From NCBI RefSeq assembly GCF_023074075.1, contig NZ_JADPKT010000003.1, positions 294,001 to 358,000 of the forward strand: DNA of 64,000 nucleotides, given 5' to 3'. Each line of letters opens with the position of its first letter. Position 1 is the stretch's first letter. The translations under genes and the position numbers were made by a program. The stretch is from Bradyrhizobium sp. 138. GTDB lineage: Bacteria > Pseudomonadota > Alphaproteobacteria > Rhizobiales > Xanthobacteraceae. The notes below the pieces were generated by a model. That model did no database searches and was not told where the DNA came from. It saw only the letters and a program-made list of their open reading frames with translations. Positions 26,341 through 37,089 of the stretch are shown here, piece after piece.

Positions 26341-26366
26341 AAAGGGCGGCCGCTCGGCCGCCCTTT
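26341..26366 (-). terminator. Stem-loop after ctaE
   Basis: AAAGGGCGGCC (26341-26351), loop GCTC, GGCCGCCCTTT (26356-26366). Read leftward it is followed by CGCTTTTGG, a weak T tract, so it likely terminates or attenuates the ctaE transcript before DUF983. Confidence 0.7.
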
Positions 26367-26385
26367 CTGATCTGATCGTCGCGGC

Positions 26386-27282
26386 TCAGTGCGCGCCGTG
26401 GGCCATGGTCTCGGCGCCGTGTCCCCAGACGTAGATGCAGAGGAACAGGAACAGCCAGACCACGTCGACGAAGTGCCAGTACCAGGCGGCGAACTCGAAG
26501 CCGAGGTGCTGCTTCGGCGTGAAATGGCCGGCATAGGCACGGATCAGGCAGACGAGCAGGAAGATGGTGCCGACCAGCACGTGGAAGCCGTGGAAGCCGG
26601 TCGCCATGAAGAAGGTCGCGCCATAGACGTTACCGCCGAACGAGAACGCCGCGTGGCCGTACTCATAGGCTTGCACGCAGGTGAAGAGCGCGCCGAGCAC
26701 GACGGTGAGGATCAGGCCGTATTTCAGGCCCTGACGGTCGTTCTCGAGCAGCGCGTGGTGCGCCCAGGTCACTGTCGTGCCCGAGGTGAGCAGGATCAGC
26801 GTGTTCAGCAGCGGCAGATGCCAGGGATCGAAGGTCTCGATGCCCTTCGGCGGCCAGGTGCCGGGGACCGCGCAGGCGCCGGCCTGGGTGCCGAGGCCGC
26901 AGCCGAACACGGCGTCGCGGGTGGCGTGGACGGCGTCGGCCGGAAACAGCGCCGCGTTGAAATAGGCCCAGAACCAGGCGACGAAGAACATCACCTCGGA
27001 GGCGATGAACAGGATCATGCCGTAGCGGTGATGCAGCTGCACGACGCGGGTGTGGTCGCCCTTGTACTGGGCTTCCTTGATCACGTCGCCCCACCAGCTC
27101 GCCATGGTGTAGAGCACGCCTACGGTACCGATGCCGAACACGATCGGCGCGGCCGAGAACATGTGGTGCATCCAGGCGATCGCGCCGACCGCCATGATGA
27201 AGGCCGAGAGCGAACCGACGGCCGGCCACGGAGAGGGATCGACCAGATGATAGTCGTGATGCTTGGTGTGCGCCGTTGCCAT
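26386..27282 (-). CDS. ctaE: Cytochrome c oxidase subunit III
   Basis: 298 residues, seven membrane helices as expected. Marks: [20 protein letters not shown] at the N-terminus, [40 protein letters not shown] and [20 protein letters not shown], ending [27 protein letters not shown]. It is a structural subunit of the aa3 oxidase in the inner membrane that helps keep proton uptake stable. It follows ctaG after 79 bases. Confidence 0.97.
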   Translation of the reverse strand: MATAHTKHHDYHLVDPSPWPAVGSLSAFIMAVGAIAWMHHMFSAAPIVFGIGTVGVLYTMASWWGDVIKEAQYKGDHTRVVQLHHRYGMILFIASEVMFFVAWFWAYFNAALFPADAVHATRDAVFGCGLGTQAGACAVPGTWPPKGIETFDPWHLPLLNTLILLTSGTTVTWAHHALLENDRQGLKYGLILTVVLGALFTCVQAYEYGHAAFSFGGNVYGATFFMATGFHGFHVLVGTIFLLVCLIRAYAGHFTPKQHLGFEFAAWYWHFVDVVWLFLFLCIYVWGHGAETMAHGAH

Positions 27283-27361
27283 TTGCGGTCTCTCTCCTCA
27301 ATCCCGTGCCTGTCGGGCACTTATCCCCTTGGTTCCGACCTCTCGAGCGCGCGCCCGGCGA

Positions 27362-28015
27362 TCAGAGATTTCCCTTGCGTTTGTCGCCTTCGCCCGATGC
27401 CAGCGGCTTCACCACCGGATCCTTCACCGGATAGAAGGTGTAGGACAGCGTGATCGTGTTCAGCCCGTCGTTCTCGTGGTCACTGGCGATCGAGGGATCA
27501 ACGTAGAACACCACCGGCATCTCGCGCTTCTCGCCGGGCGCCATGGTCTGCTCGGTGAAGCAGAAGCAGTTGATCTTCTGGAAGTAGGAGCCGACCGTCA
27601 GTGGCGCGACATTGTAGGCGGCCTGCCCGGCCGTGGTGCGCGCGGCCTGGTTGGTCACGGTGTAGAACACGGTCGTGACCTCTCCGATATTGACCTCGAT
27701 CTCGTTCTGCTCCGGCTCGAATTTCCAGGGCAGGCCGGGCGCGACGTTGGAGTCGAAGCGCACCGAGATTTTTCGCGCGATCGGGCCGGTGGCCGGCGCG
27801 GAGGTCGCAACCTGGGTGGTGCCGTTGAAACCGGTGGCACGGCAGAACCAGTTGTAGAACGGCACCGCCGCGTAGGAGGCACCGACCATCAGCGCGACCA
27901 CGCCGCCGCAGATCGAGGCGACCAGCGCATCGCGACCCAGCCCGCGGCGCTTGGCCGGCTTAGGATTGGCCGGCTTGGCACTGACATCCCGCGATATGGT
28001 CGGCTCGTGATCCAT
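27362..28015 (-). CDS. ctaG: Cytochrome oxidase copper chaperone (Cox11/CtaG)
   Basis: 217 residues with one N-terminal membrane helix ([20 protein letters not shown]) and the copper-binding motif [17 protein letters not shown], which is invariant in Cox11. The periplasmic domain has the rest of the family pattern ([40 protein letters not shown]). It delivers Cu to the CuB site of subunit I. It starts 5 bases after the coxF stop. Confidence 0.97.
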   Translation of the reverse strand: MDHEPTISRDVSAKPANPKPAKRRGLGRDALVASICGGVVALMVGASYAAVPFYNWFCRATGFNGTTQVATSAPATGPIARKISVRFDSNVAPGLPWKFEPEQNEIEVNIGEVTTVFYTVTNQAARTTAGQAAYNVAPLTVGSYFQKINCFCFTEQTMAPGEKREMPVVFYVDPSIASDHENDGLNTITLSYTFYPVKDPVVKPLASGEGDKRKGNL

Positions 28016-28020
28016 GTTTG

Positions 28021-28197
28021 CTACATCGGCCGCACGAGAACTGCCGGCCCCTTGACCATGGTGACGGCGAAGAACAGCACCACGAGCACGCCGAGCGCCA
28101 AGGCGATGGCAATGGAGCGCTGACGACGACTCTTCTTCTGCGCCTCGGTGAGGACGATTCCGTCTGTCTCAGGTTTGTCGGCCATCGCTGTGATCAT
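28021..28197 (-). CDS. coxF: Small membrane protein CoxF
   Basis: 58 residues, [20 protein letters not shown], then one membrane helix [20 protein letters not shown], ending [11 protein letters not shown] small protein in this position is called CoxF in the bradyrhizobial coxBAEFC region. The ATG overlaps the ctaB stop (ATGA); a second in-frame ATG is four codons later. Role unknown beyond the oxidase context. Confidence 0.85.
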   Translation of the reverse strand: MITAMADKPETDGIVLTEAQKKSRRQRSIAIALALGVLVVLFFAVTMVKGPAVLVRPM

Positions 28198-29138
28198 GCG
28201 CCCCCAACCATCGGAGCCAGTGCCCGGAACACGACCTCGGCCAGCAGGGTCGCGAACAGCACGAACAGATAGAGGATCGAGAAGGCAAACAGCTTGCGGG
28301 TCGCACGCAGCGATTGGCTGCGCTCGCGGCGCAGATAGACGTTGATCGCGAGCACCAGCATGCCGGCTCCCAGGATCAGCGAGACGATGCCGTAGACGGC
28401 GTCGAAATAGCCGAGCGCCCAGGGCGCGGCGGCGACCGCGATCAGCACGATGGTGTAGAGCAGGATCTGCAGGCGCGTCGCATCGGGACCGGCGACGTTG
28501 GGCAGCATCGGAATGCCGGCGCGCGCATAGTCGTCGGAGCGGAACAGCGCCAGCGCCCAGAAGTGCGGCGGCGTCCAGAAGAAGATGATGGCGAACAGCA
28601 GCAGCGGCTCGACGTCGACGGTGCCCGTCACGGCGGCCCAGGCCACCACCGGCGGCAGCGCGCCGGCGGCGCCGCCGATCACGATGTTCTGCGCGGTCCA
28701 GCGCTTCAGCCACATCGTGTAGATCACGACGTAGAAGAAGATGGTGAAGGCGAGCAGCGCGCCCGCGATCCAGTTGACGAGGATGCCGAGCGTCATCACC
28801 GAGAAGAAGGACAGCGTCATGCCGAACGCCATCGCCTCGGGGCGGGTGATGCGGCCGCGCGGGATCGGACGGTTCGCCGTGCGCGACATCTTGGCGTCGA
28901 TGTCGCCCTCGAGCGCCATGTTGAGCGCGCCGGAGGCGCCGGCACCGACGGCGATGCAGAGCAGCGAGGTGAAGGCGAGCACGGGGTGGAAGTGTCCCGG
29001 CGCCATCGCCATCCCGACCAGCGCGGTGAAGATCACCAGCGACATCACCCGCGGCTTCAACAGCGCGATGTAGTCGCCGACCTCCGCCTCGGAGATGCGG
29101 GGATTGATGTCGAGGGCGTTGTGGTCGAGGACGGACAC
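28194..29138 (-). CDS. ctaB: Protohaem IX farnesyltransferase (haem O synthase)
   Basis: 314 residues from a GTG at 29138; a TTG at 29147 gives three more residues but sits too near the upstream GCGAG. The polyprenyl-transfer motif [21 protein letters not shown] and the second Asp-rich loop ([20 protein letters not shown]) are present, with [20 protein letters not shown] at the start and nine membrane helices. It attaches a farnesyl chain to haem b to make haem O for haem a synthesis. Next genes: coxF overlaps its stop. Confidence 0.95.
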   Translation of the reverse strand: MSVLDHNALDINPRISEAEVGDYIALLKPRVMSLVIFTALVGMAMAPGHFHPVLAFTSLLCIAVGAGASGALNMALEGDIDAKMSRTANRPIPRGRITRPEAMAFGMTLSFFSVMTLGILVNWIAGALLAFTIFFYVVIYTMWLKRWTAQNIVIGGAAGALPPVVAWAAVTGTVDVEPLLLFAIIFFWTPPHFWALALFRSDDYARAGIPMLPNVAGPDATRLQILLYTIVLIAVAAAPWALGYFDAVYGIVSLILGAGMLVLAINVYLRRERSQSLRATRKLFAFSILYLFVLFATLLAEVVFRALAPMVGGA

Positions 29139-29199
29139 TAAATTCAACTCGCTTCGTTATAGCGCCGCGGCGCCCGTCATGGGCGCCGCGGGAGGTGGC

Positions 29200-30867
<1,668 letters not shown>

Positions 30868-30905
30868 TTATGTCGCTTTCAGTCCCTCAAGCCGTGCCCC
30901 GACGC

Positions 30906-31745
30906 TCACTGCGTCGGGCCGGCCGCGGAGGCGTAGGTGCTGGCGCCGCCGCTCGCATATTTCTTCTTCGCCGTCTCGACCCAGGAGGCGAATTCCTGGT
31001 CCTCCACGACACGAATCGCGATCGGCATGAAGGCGTGGTCCTTGCCGCAGAGCTCCGAGCACTGGCCGTAGAACATGCCGGTCTTGCTGGCTTTGAACCA
31101 GGTCTCGTTCAGCCGCCCCGGAATGGCGTCGATCTTGACGCCGAAAGCCGGCAGCGCGAAGGCGTGGATGACGTCGGCGCCGGTAACCTGGACACGAATC
31201 ACCTTGTTGACCGGCACCACCATCTCGTTGTCGACGCCGAGCAGGCGGGGCTGCTTGTCCTGCGCCATCAGCGAATCGAACTCGAACTTGCCGTTGTCGG
31301 GGTAGGCATAGGACCAGTACCACTGCTTGCCGGTCGCCTTGATGGTGATATCCGCCTTTGGCACGTCGAGCTCGAGGAACAGAAGCCGGAACGACGGCAC
31401 CGAGATGCCGACCAGGATCAGCACCGGAACAAGCGTCCAGGCCACTTCGATCAGCGTGTTGTGGGTGGTGCGCGACGGCACCGGATTGGCCCGCGCGTTG
31501 AACTTGACGACCACGACCACGAGCAGCGCCAGAACGAACAGCGTAATCAGCGTGATCAGCACGAACAGGAAGTTGTGGAACCAGACGATGTTGTCCATCA
31601 CCGGGGAAGCGGATTCCTGAAGCGTCCATTCCCAGGGCTTCGGTTGTCCGAGCTCGGCAAATGCCGCACCGCCCGTCGCCAGCGTCAGACCCGCCACGGC
31701 CAATCCCAGCAACTGCCGGCCCATCCGGCCCATCGACATCCTCAT
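30906..31745 (-). CDS. ctaC: Cytochrome c oxidase subunit II
   Basis: 279 residues: a signal peptide (LGLAVAGLTLATGGAAFAE), two membrane helices (FLFVLITLITLFVLALLVVV and LIEVAWTLVPVLILVGISVP) and a cupredoxin domain with the CuA centre in YGQCSELCGKDHAFMPIAIR and the His in VTGADVIHAFALPAFG. It takes electrons from cytochrome c. It is the first gene of the oxidase operon; the 461-bp region upstream holds an FNR/FixK-like box. Confidence 0.97.
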   Translation of the reverse strand: MRMSMGRMGRQLLGLAVAGLTLATGGAAFAELGQPKPWEWTLQESASPVMDNIVWFHNFLFVLITLITLFVLALLVVVVVKFNARANPVPSRTTHNTLIEVAWTLVPVLILVGISVPSFRLLFLELDVPKADITIKATGKQWYWSYAYPDNGKFEFDSLMAQDKQPRLLGVDNEMVVPVNKVIRVQVTGADVIHAFALPAFGVKIDAIPGRLNETWFKASKTGMFYGQCSELCGKDHAFMPIAIRVVEDQEFASWVETAKKKYASGGASTYASAAGPTQ

Positions 31746-31910
31746 GCCGTTCGCGCTCCCCTTACGAAATCACCCCAAGTGCGCCGCCCTGTGTCCGGGA
31801 AACGCTTATTCGATCCGCCCGCCTGACAAACCGCCGCGCAAGAATACCTCTAAGAGGAATTGGGGCCAGATCGCTAGAACGCCGAAATCAAGCCTCTCAA
31901 ACCATAATTC

Positions 31911-31924
31911 TTGATCTATCGCAA
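31911..31924 (-). promoter_or_regulatory. Candidate FNR/FixK-type box upstream of ctaC
   Basis: On the minus strand the sequence is TTGCGATAGATCAA, which fits the FixK/FNR-type pattern TTG(A/C)-N6-(T/G)CAA. It lies 166 bases before ctaC and 283 before the IalB-like gene. The rest of 31746-32206 holds no gene that I can support. Confidence 0.45.
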
Positions 31925-32206
31925 TGCAGTCTTGAGCCCGATCTGACAGCGATCACCCGCAAGATATTTCCTAGTAAGATCAGACAAAAATACCGTTTCT
32001 CGGGATGCTGCCGCTTGACAGCGGAATTGCCCGCGGTAGGCACTGGCAGATGGCCGCGCAGGAACCTGATTCGTGCGGGCGGCGGCGGCGCGAGGCGGCG
32101 TGGAATTTGCTTGGGAATCGCCTTCAAGACGCCGTCATTCCCGTATCAGTCCGCCAGACTAGTCCGCCAAGCGCGAGCGACCCAGGCGAGCAGAGGGACC
32201 GACCCG

Positions 32207-32752
32207 ATGGGGCTTTCGAAATCGATGGCAAGGCCGGCTACACGGCAGCTTAGCCGCCTCCCGGCGCTGGCCGCCCTGCTCGCTGCGCTCGTCCTTCTGG
32301 CACTTCCTGGCCTTGCCCATGCGCAGGGCGCGGTCCGCTCCGTTCATGGCGACTGGCAGATCCGCTGCGACACGCCGCCGGGCGCCCAGAGCGAGCAATG
32401 CGCCCTGATCCAGAGCGTGGTGGCGGAAGACCGCTCCAATGCCGGCCTGACCGTCATCGTGCTCAAGACCGCCGACCAGAAGAGCCGGCTGATGCGTGTG
32501 GTCGCGCCCCTGGGGGTCCTGCTGCCCTCCGGTCTCGGCCTCAAGCTCGACAACCAGGACGTCGGCCGTGCCGGATTCGTCCGCTGCCTGCCCAATGGCT
32601 GCGTTGCCGAGGTCGTCATGGACGACAAGCTGCTCGGCCAGCTCCGCACCGCCAAGACCGCCACCTTCATCATCTTCGAGACCCCCGAAGAAGGCATCGG
32701 CTTCCCGCTCAGCCTGAACGGGCTCGGCGAGGGGTATGACAAGCTGCCGTAG
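32207..32752 (+). CDS. Invasion-associated locus B (IalB)-like secreted protein
   Basis: 181 residues. Signal peptide ALAALLAALVLLALPGLAHA, then the family core VHGDWQIRCDTPPGAQSEQC ALIQSVVAEDR, GLTVIVLKTADQKSRLMRVV and LPSGLGLKLDNQDVGRAGFV, with Cys pairs for disulphides (IRCD...EQC, FVRCLPNGC). IalB was named in Bartonella for erythrocyte invasion, but it is widespread in non-pathogenic alphaproteobacteria, where its role is unknown. Start ATG 32207 follows AGAGGGACC. It faces the toxin-like gene; the two stops are 13 bases apart. Confidence 0.92.
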   Translation: MGLSKSMARPATRQLSRLPALAALLAALVLLALPGLAHAQGAVRSVHGDWQIRCDTPPGAQSEQCALIQSVVAEDRSNAGLTVIVLKTADQKSRLMRVVAPLGVLLPSGLGLKLDNQDVGRAGFVRCLPNGCVAEVVMDDKLLGQLRTAKTATFIIFETPEEGIGFPLSLNGLGEGYDKLP

Positions 32753-32765
32753 GGGCAAGTCGGAC

Positions 32766-33008
32766 CTAATAAATCTCCAGACACGCCGCGCTACGATCCT
32801 TGGGAGGCGAGCCCAACAGACCTGCCATCTCGGCGAAATCGACGTCCTGGCTCACAATTGCAAAGCCATTTGCCTTTGCAAACTCCCAAAAGACACGATC
32901 AGTCGCTTCCGAGAGTCCGTGAGACCGGGCATGAGCGGAATCCGGAAAAAGATCGGCCATCATCTGGCAAAGCTTGAAGCTGAGATTCTGATCGAACAGC
33001 AGCCTCAT
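32766..33008 (-). CDS. DUF5615 (PIN-like) toxin-like protein, short C-terminus
   Basis: 80 residues. MRLLFDQNLSFKLCQMMADL followed by FPDSAHARSHGLSEATDRVF and WEFAKANGFAIVSQDVDFAE is the standard DUF5615 beginning, including the acidic residues (Asp6, Asp in SQDVDF) of its PIN-like nuclease core. After SPPK the usual VIWLR...GN strand is missing and the ending DRSAACLEIY is not family-like, so the protein is about 30 residues short, perhaps by frameshift. The start overlaps the DUF433 stop (ATGA). It may be an inactive or modified toxin. Confidence 0.82.
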   Translation of the reverse strand: MRLLFDQNLSFKLCQMMADLFPDSAHARSHGLSEATDRVFWEFAKANGFAIVSQDVDFAEMAGLLGSPPKDRSAACLEIY

Positions 33009-33253
33009 GTCGGCGCGGTCACCAATCGCCTCTCGCGGTCAGCGGCGTAAGCCAGGCAAGCGCGGATATCGCCCTCGGTCAATTCAGGGAAGTCATCGAG
33101 GATCTGAGCATGGGTCTGACCGGCAGCCAACCAGCCGAGCACATCCGCCACGGCGATCCGCATGTGGCGGATGCACGGTCGCCCTCCACGCTTGCCGGGC
33201 TCAATCGAGATGATGTCTCGGTAATCCGGTAATCCATGGACATAGGATATCAT
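33005..33253 (-). CDS. DUF433 antitoxin-like protein
   Basis: 82 residues: ISIEPGKRGGRPCIRHMRIA, VADVLGWLAAGQTHAQILDD, FPELTEGDIRACLAYAADRE is the full DUF433 signature, a small helix-turn-helix protein that usually precedes and neutralises a DUF5615 partner. Gene order and the 4-base overlap are those of a type II toxin-antitoxin operon. Such proteins also bind their own promoter. Confidence 0.9.
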   Translation of the reverse strand: MISYVHGLPDYRDIISIEPGKRGGRPCIRHMRIAVADVLGWLAAGQTHAQILDDFPELTEGDIRACLAYAADRERRLVTAPT

Positions 33254-33388
33254 CGATCCGCACTGGATGCAGCATCCCCATCGACCCTTCGCCCCACCCT
33301 ATCCTTTCCGTAATCTGCCGCCCCGCCCCTCGCGGAACCGGTCCGAAACCATTATCTTGCCCCAGATCTTCCGATAATGGACGGACGC

Positions 33389-34816
33389 ATGACCAATCCT
33401 GCCACGACCTCCCTGCTCGACCGCGCCAATCTCGACCGCGACCAGGTTCGCAACGAGGTGGCGCGCGGGCTCGCCGGCGCCGACGACGGTGAGCTGTTCC
33501 TGGAATACAGCCAGACCGAAGCGCTGATGTTCGACAATGGGCGGCTGAAGCAGGCGACCTACGACACGTCGCAAGGTTTTGGCTTGCGCGCGGTCAAGGA
33601 TGACGCGGTCGGCTACGCGCATTCCTCCGACGTGTCGGTGCCGGCGCTGATCCGCGCCGCGGACGCGGTCGCGGCCGTGCGCGGCGGCTATTCCGGCAGC
33701 TTTGCCGCGCCGCCTCCACACACCAATGTGCGCCTCTACGGCGACGACAACCCGCTGGATGCGCCCGGCTTCGAGACCAAGGTCAAGTTGCTCGCCGAGA
33801 TCGACGCTTACCTGCGCGACAAGGATCCGCGGGTGCGGCAGGTCAGCGTGAGCCTCGGCGCAACCTGGCAGGTGGTCGAGATCCTGCGGCCCGACGGCGA
33901 GAGCTATCGCGACATCCGCCCGCTCGTGCGCGTCAACATTTCCGTCGTCGCCGGCCAGGGCGATCGCCAGGAGAGCGGCAGCAAGGGTTATGGCGGCCGC
34001 GCCGGCTATGCCGAATTCATCGAGAGCAAGAACTGGCGCGAGGCCGCCGACGGCGCCCTGCGCGAGGCGCTGGTCAATCTGGAATCGATTCCGGCGCCGG
34101 CCGGCGAGATGGACGTCGTGCTTGGTGCCGGCTGGCCCGGCGTGATGCTGCATGAAGCGGTCGGCCATGGCCTCGAGGGCGACTTCAACCGCAAGAAGAC
34201 GTCGGCATTTGCCGGCCTGATGGGCCAGCAGGTCGCGGCCAAGGGCGTCACCGTGGTCGACGACGGCACCATTGCCTCGCGCCGCGGCTCGCTGTCGATC
34301 GACGACGAGGGCACGCCGACCAATCGCACCGTGCTGATCGAGGACGGCATCCTGGTCGGCTACATGCAGGACCGCCAGAACGCGCGCCTGATGAACATGA
34401 AGCCGACCGGCAACGGCCGCCGCCAGGGCTATGCCCATGTGCCGATGCCGCGCATGACCAACACCTACATGCTCGCGGGCGACCGCGATCCGGCCGAGAT
34501 CCTCGCCTCGGTGAAGAACGGCGTCTTCGCCGCGAATTTCGGCGGCGGCCAGGTCGACATCACCTCGGGCAAATACGTGTTCCAGTGCACCGAGGCCTAC
34601 AAGATCGAGAACGGCAAGCTGGGCGCACCGCTGAAGGGCGCCATGCTGATCGGCAACGGGCCGACCGACCTGCATCGCATCCGCATGATCGGCAACGACC
34701 TTGCGCTCGATACCGGCATCGGCACCTGCGGCAAGAACGGCCAGGGCGTGCCTGTCGGCGTCGGCCAGCCGTCGCTGCTGATGGAACGCATCACGGTGGG
34801 TGGAACGGGCGCATGA
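33389..34816 (+). CDS. tldD: Metalloprotease TldD
   Basis: 475 residues from the ATG at 33389; one at 33377 is also in frame but lies before a weaker site. The zinc motif HEXXXH is in GVMLHEAVGHGLEGDFNRKK; the last part (GIGTCGKNGQGVPVGVGQPS) is the usual ending. TldD with TldE forms a chamber protease that degrades unfolded peptides, and it matures some ribosomally made peptide products. No tldE is near. Its stop overlaps the lepB start by four bases. It is divergent from the DUF433 pair. Confidence 0.96.
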   Translation: MTNPATTSLLDRANLDRDQVRNEVARGLAGADDGELFLEYSQTEALMFDNGRLKQATYDTSQGFGLRAVKDDAVGYAHSSDVSVPALIRAADAVAAVRGGYSGSFAAPPPHTNVRLYGDDNPLDAPGFETKVKLLAEIDAYLRDKDPRVRQVSVSLGATWQVVEILRPDGESYRDIRPLVRVNISVVAGQGDRQESGSKGYGGRAGYAEFIESKNWREAADGALREALVNLESIPAPAGEMDVVLGAGWPGVMLHEAVGHGLEGDFNRKKTSAFAGLMGQQVAAKGVTVVDDGTIASRRGSLSIDDEGTPTNRTVLIEDGILVGYMQDRQNARLMNMKPTGNGRRQGYAHVPMPRMTNTYMLAGDRDPAEILASVKNGVFAANFGGGQVDITSGKYVFQCTEAYKIENGKLGAPLKGAMLIGNGPTDLHRIRMIGNDLALDTGIGTCGKNGQGVPVGVGQPSLLMERITVGGTGA

Positions 34817-35592
34817 GCGTGGAAGAAAAGGTCACTGTCACGCCCAAGCGGAAGAGCAGCGGCTGGGGCGGGCAGATCGTTCAGCTCGCCGGTATCGTCG
34901 CCGCCGTCTTCATCGCCAAGGGCGCGCTCGCCGAACCGTTCTACGTGCCGTCGGGCTCGATGGAGCCGACCCTGCTGATCGGCGATGCGCTGCTCGCCTC
35001 GAAGTTTCCCTATGGCTACGGCACCTCGTCGCTGCCGATTCAGATCAGCCTGCCCGAGACCGGACGCGTGTTCGCGGAGACGCCGAAGCTCGGCGACGTC
35101 GTGGTGTTCCGCTGGCCGGGCGATCGTTCGCAGGCCTGGGTCAAGCGCGTCGTGGGTCTGCCCGGCGATCGCATCCAGATGCGGCAGGGCCAGCTCTTCA
35201 TCAACGACCGCCCCGCCGAGCTCAAGCCGGACGGCGTCGGTGCGGCCGAGGACGACAATGGCGGCAGCGAGCCCGCCTACCGTTATGTCGAGAAGCTGCC
35301 GAACGGCGTCTCGCATTTGATCTTCAAGATGCGCGACAACGGTCCGCTCGACAACACGCCTGAGGTGACAGTGCCGGCCGGGCACCTCTTCGTGCTCGGC
35401 GACAACCGCGACAACTCCGCCGACAGCCGCGTGCCGCTGCGGTCCGGCGGCGTCGGCCTGTTGCCGATCGACAATCTGATCGGCCGTGCCGATGCGGTGC
35501 TCGGCTCCTGGGATCTCGGCATCCGCGGCCAGCCGGTGTGGACCTGGCTGTCCGGATTCAGGCTGGCACGGTTCTTCACCGCGGTGCATTAA
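34813..35592 (+). CDS. lepB: Signal peptidase I
   Basis: 259 residues. One N-terminal helix (IVQLAGIVAAVFIAKGALAE) anchors the protein in the membrane. The catalytic Ser is in VPSGSMEPTLLIGD, the catalytic Lys in AWVKRVVGLPGDRI, and the last box is FVLGDNRDNSADSRVPLRSG GVGLLP. It removes signal peptides from exported proteins. The gene is unusual in being translationally coupled to tldD (ATGA overlap), which is not where lepB sits in most genomes (where it is beside rnc), so it may be a second copy. Confidence 0.95.
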   Translation: MSVEEKVTVTPKRKSSGWGGQIVQLAGIVAAVFIAKGALAEPFYVPSGSMEPTLLIGDALLASKFPYGYGTSSLPIQISLPETGRVFAETPKLGDVVVFRWPGDRSQAWVKRVVGLPGDRIQMRQGQLFINDRPAELKPDGVGAAEDDNGGSEPAYRYVEKLPNGVSHLIFKMRDNGPLDNTPEVTVPAGHLFVLGDNRDNSADSRVPLRSGGVGLLPIDNLIGRADAVLGSWDLGIRGQPVWTWLSGFRLARFFTAVH

Positions 35593-35608
35593 GCCTCCTC
35601 ACCCCACG

Positions 35609-36175
35609 ATGAACCGTGACGAATTCCTCGCGCTGGCGCTGAGAAATCCCGTCAACGGGGCGATCATCGACGAGCTGGCGCGGCTCGATCTGCCGGATGC
35701 GTGGCTGGTCTCGGGATGCCTGGTGCAGACCGTATGGAACGTACTCACGGGCCGTACCATCGGTCACGGCATCGCCGACTATGATGTGTTCTATTTCGAT
35801 CCCGAGACCTCGTGGGAGGCGGAGGACGCGGTGATCCGCAAGCTGCATGCGCGGCTGGCGCATCTCGGCGTCAAGATCGAGATCCGCAACCAGGCGCGCG
35901 TGCATCTGTGGTACCCCGACAAGCACGGCCTGCCCTATCCGCCCCTGAGAAGCTCGACAGAAGGCATCGACCGTTTCCTCACGCAGAACACCCAAGTCGG
36001 CGTCAGGCGCGCAGGCGATGGCTATGAGGTCTACGCGCCGCACGGCTTTGACGATGTCGCAGGGCTGATCGTACGGCCAAATCCAGGTCCTAATTTTTCG
36101 GCGGCGAATTACGCTGTGAAAGCTGCGCGATGGAAAGCGCTTTGGCCGGAGCTCACGGTGATTGCGGCAGAGTGA
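35609..36175 (+). CDS. Nucleotidyltransferase-like protein (COG3575 type)
   Basis: 188 residues. NPVNGAIIDELARLDLPDAW then LVSGCLVQTVWNVLTGRTIG and IADYDVFYFDPETSWEAEDA, with KIEIRNQARVHLWYPDKHGL, is the pattern of the COG3575/DUF925 nucleotidyltransferase-fold proteins, where the D-x-D pair lies in the DYDVFYFD segment. A real activity is not proved for this family. The start follows lepB after 17 bases; no strong ribosome binding site is seen, so it may be translated by read-on from lepB. Confidence 0.85.
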   Translation: MNRDEFLALALRNPVNGAIIDELARLDLPDAWLVSGCLVQTVWNVLTGRTIGHGIADYDVFYFDPETSWEAEDAVIRKLHARLAHLGVKIEIRNQARVHLWYPDKHGLPYPPLRSSTEGIDRFLTQNTQVGVRRAGDGYEVYAPHGFDDVAGLIVRPNPGPNFSAANYAVKAARWKALWPELTVIAAE

Positions 36176-36180
36176 GATCT

Positions 36181-36305
36181 CGTAGGGTGGGCAAAGCGAC
36201 TTGTCCGCCGTAGCTCGGAGAGCGAAGGCGGAAGCGTGCCCACGCGTCTGTGGCCGGATCGAAAAAATCGTGGGCACGGCGCAAGGGCGCCTTTGCCCAC
36301 CCTAG
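36181..36305. repeat. Palindromic intergenic repeat (family A)
   Basis: cgtagggtgggcaaagcg ... cgcctttgcccaccctag arms, with the inner gcgtgcccac/gtgggcac pair. A longer copy of the same family as 13972-14067. Confidence 0.85.
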
Positions 36306-36338
36306 CACGACTTCTTTCGCTTCCGCGGAGACGAACAG

Positions 36339-36396
36339 TGGTGGGTTACGCCGTGCGGACTGCGCTTCGCGCAGCCGCGCGGCTAACCCACCCTAC
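36339..36396. repeat. Palindromic repeat (family A, GGGTTACG/TAACCC variant)
   Basis: gtgggttacgcc ... ggctaacccaccctac folds as a hairpin; it is the variant also seen at 43032-43140. Confidence 0.8.
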
Positions 36397-36403
36397 ACCT
36401 TGT

Positions 36404-36952
36404 CTACCGCACCACGCCCGACGTGAAGCCGGCCTTGCGGCGCGGCGGCTTGATTTCCTTTTTCAGGAAGCAGCGCGCCTCGCGCCCGGTGTAGCCGGGG
36501 CGGGCATAGGTGAAGGCGCGGCATTTGTTGTCGGCGGTGCACGCGGCCTTGCAGGCCTCTACGCCGTCCCCCTCCTTCAGTTCGAGATTGCGCAGATCGC
36601 CGCCGGGACGGTCGATCGACGTCTCCACGCCCTCGACCCGCGGCTCGATCACGCCGGCGCCGCGCACACCGGAGATGCAGCAGCTGCCGGGCACGCGCGC
36701 CGGCACGGTGTTCTTCAGCCAGCACACCGCCGAGCCGCCTTCGACGTCGGGATAATTGAAGCTCCAGGAACGGCAACGGCGATCACGCTCGCACAGCAGC
36801 GCACAATCCTCGGGATCGCCGGAGGCGACCGGTGAGCTGAAATAGTCGCCGCCGGGCCGATCGAACGCAGTCTGGGCGCGCGCCGGCACGCTCGCGCATG
36901 CGAGCGAAAGCAGCGTGACACATGCCACGACGCTTGCCAGGACCTTTGCCAT
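36404..36952 (-). CDS. Secreted protein with two PAN/Apple-like domains
   Basis: 182 residues from the ATG at 36952. Signal peptide VVACVTLLSLACASVPARAQ. Two PAN_4-type repeats follow, each opening with a FDRPGGDY/SIDRPGGDLRN strand and holding four or more Cys: CALLCERDRRCRSWSFN... CWLKN and CKAACTADNKCRAFTYA... CFLKKE. PAN domains bind sugars or proteins outside the cytoplasm. It is upstream of a family A repeat and downstream of gshA on the same strand, 138 bases apart. Confidence 0.88.
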   Translation of the reverse strand: MAKVLASVVACVTLLSLACASVPARAQTAFDRPGGDYFSSPVASGDPEDCALLCERDRRCRSWSFNYPDVEGGSAVCWLKNTVPARVPGSCCISGVRGAGVIEPRVEGVETSIDRPGGDLRNLELKEGDGVEACKAACTADNKCRAFTYARPGYTGREARCFLKKEIKPPRRKAGFTSGVVR

Positions 36953-37089
36953 GACGGCGCCGGACAGGCGGCCCTTCCCCATCGGAACAGCTTTCGAGTT
37001 ATTGACGACGCTCAGGTTTTTTCAGCCGGTCATTTGATCGCCGCAAACCTGTATGGGCGATGAACGGCTGACCCGATCGGCCTGCCGGC

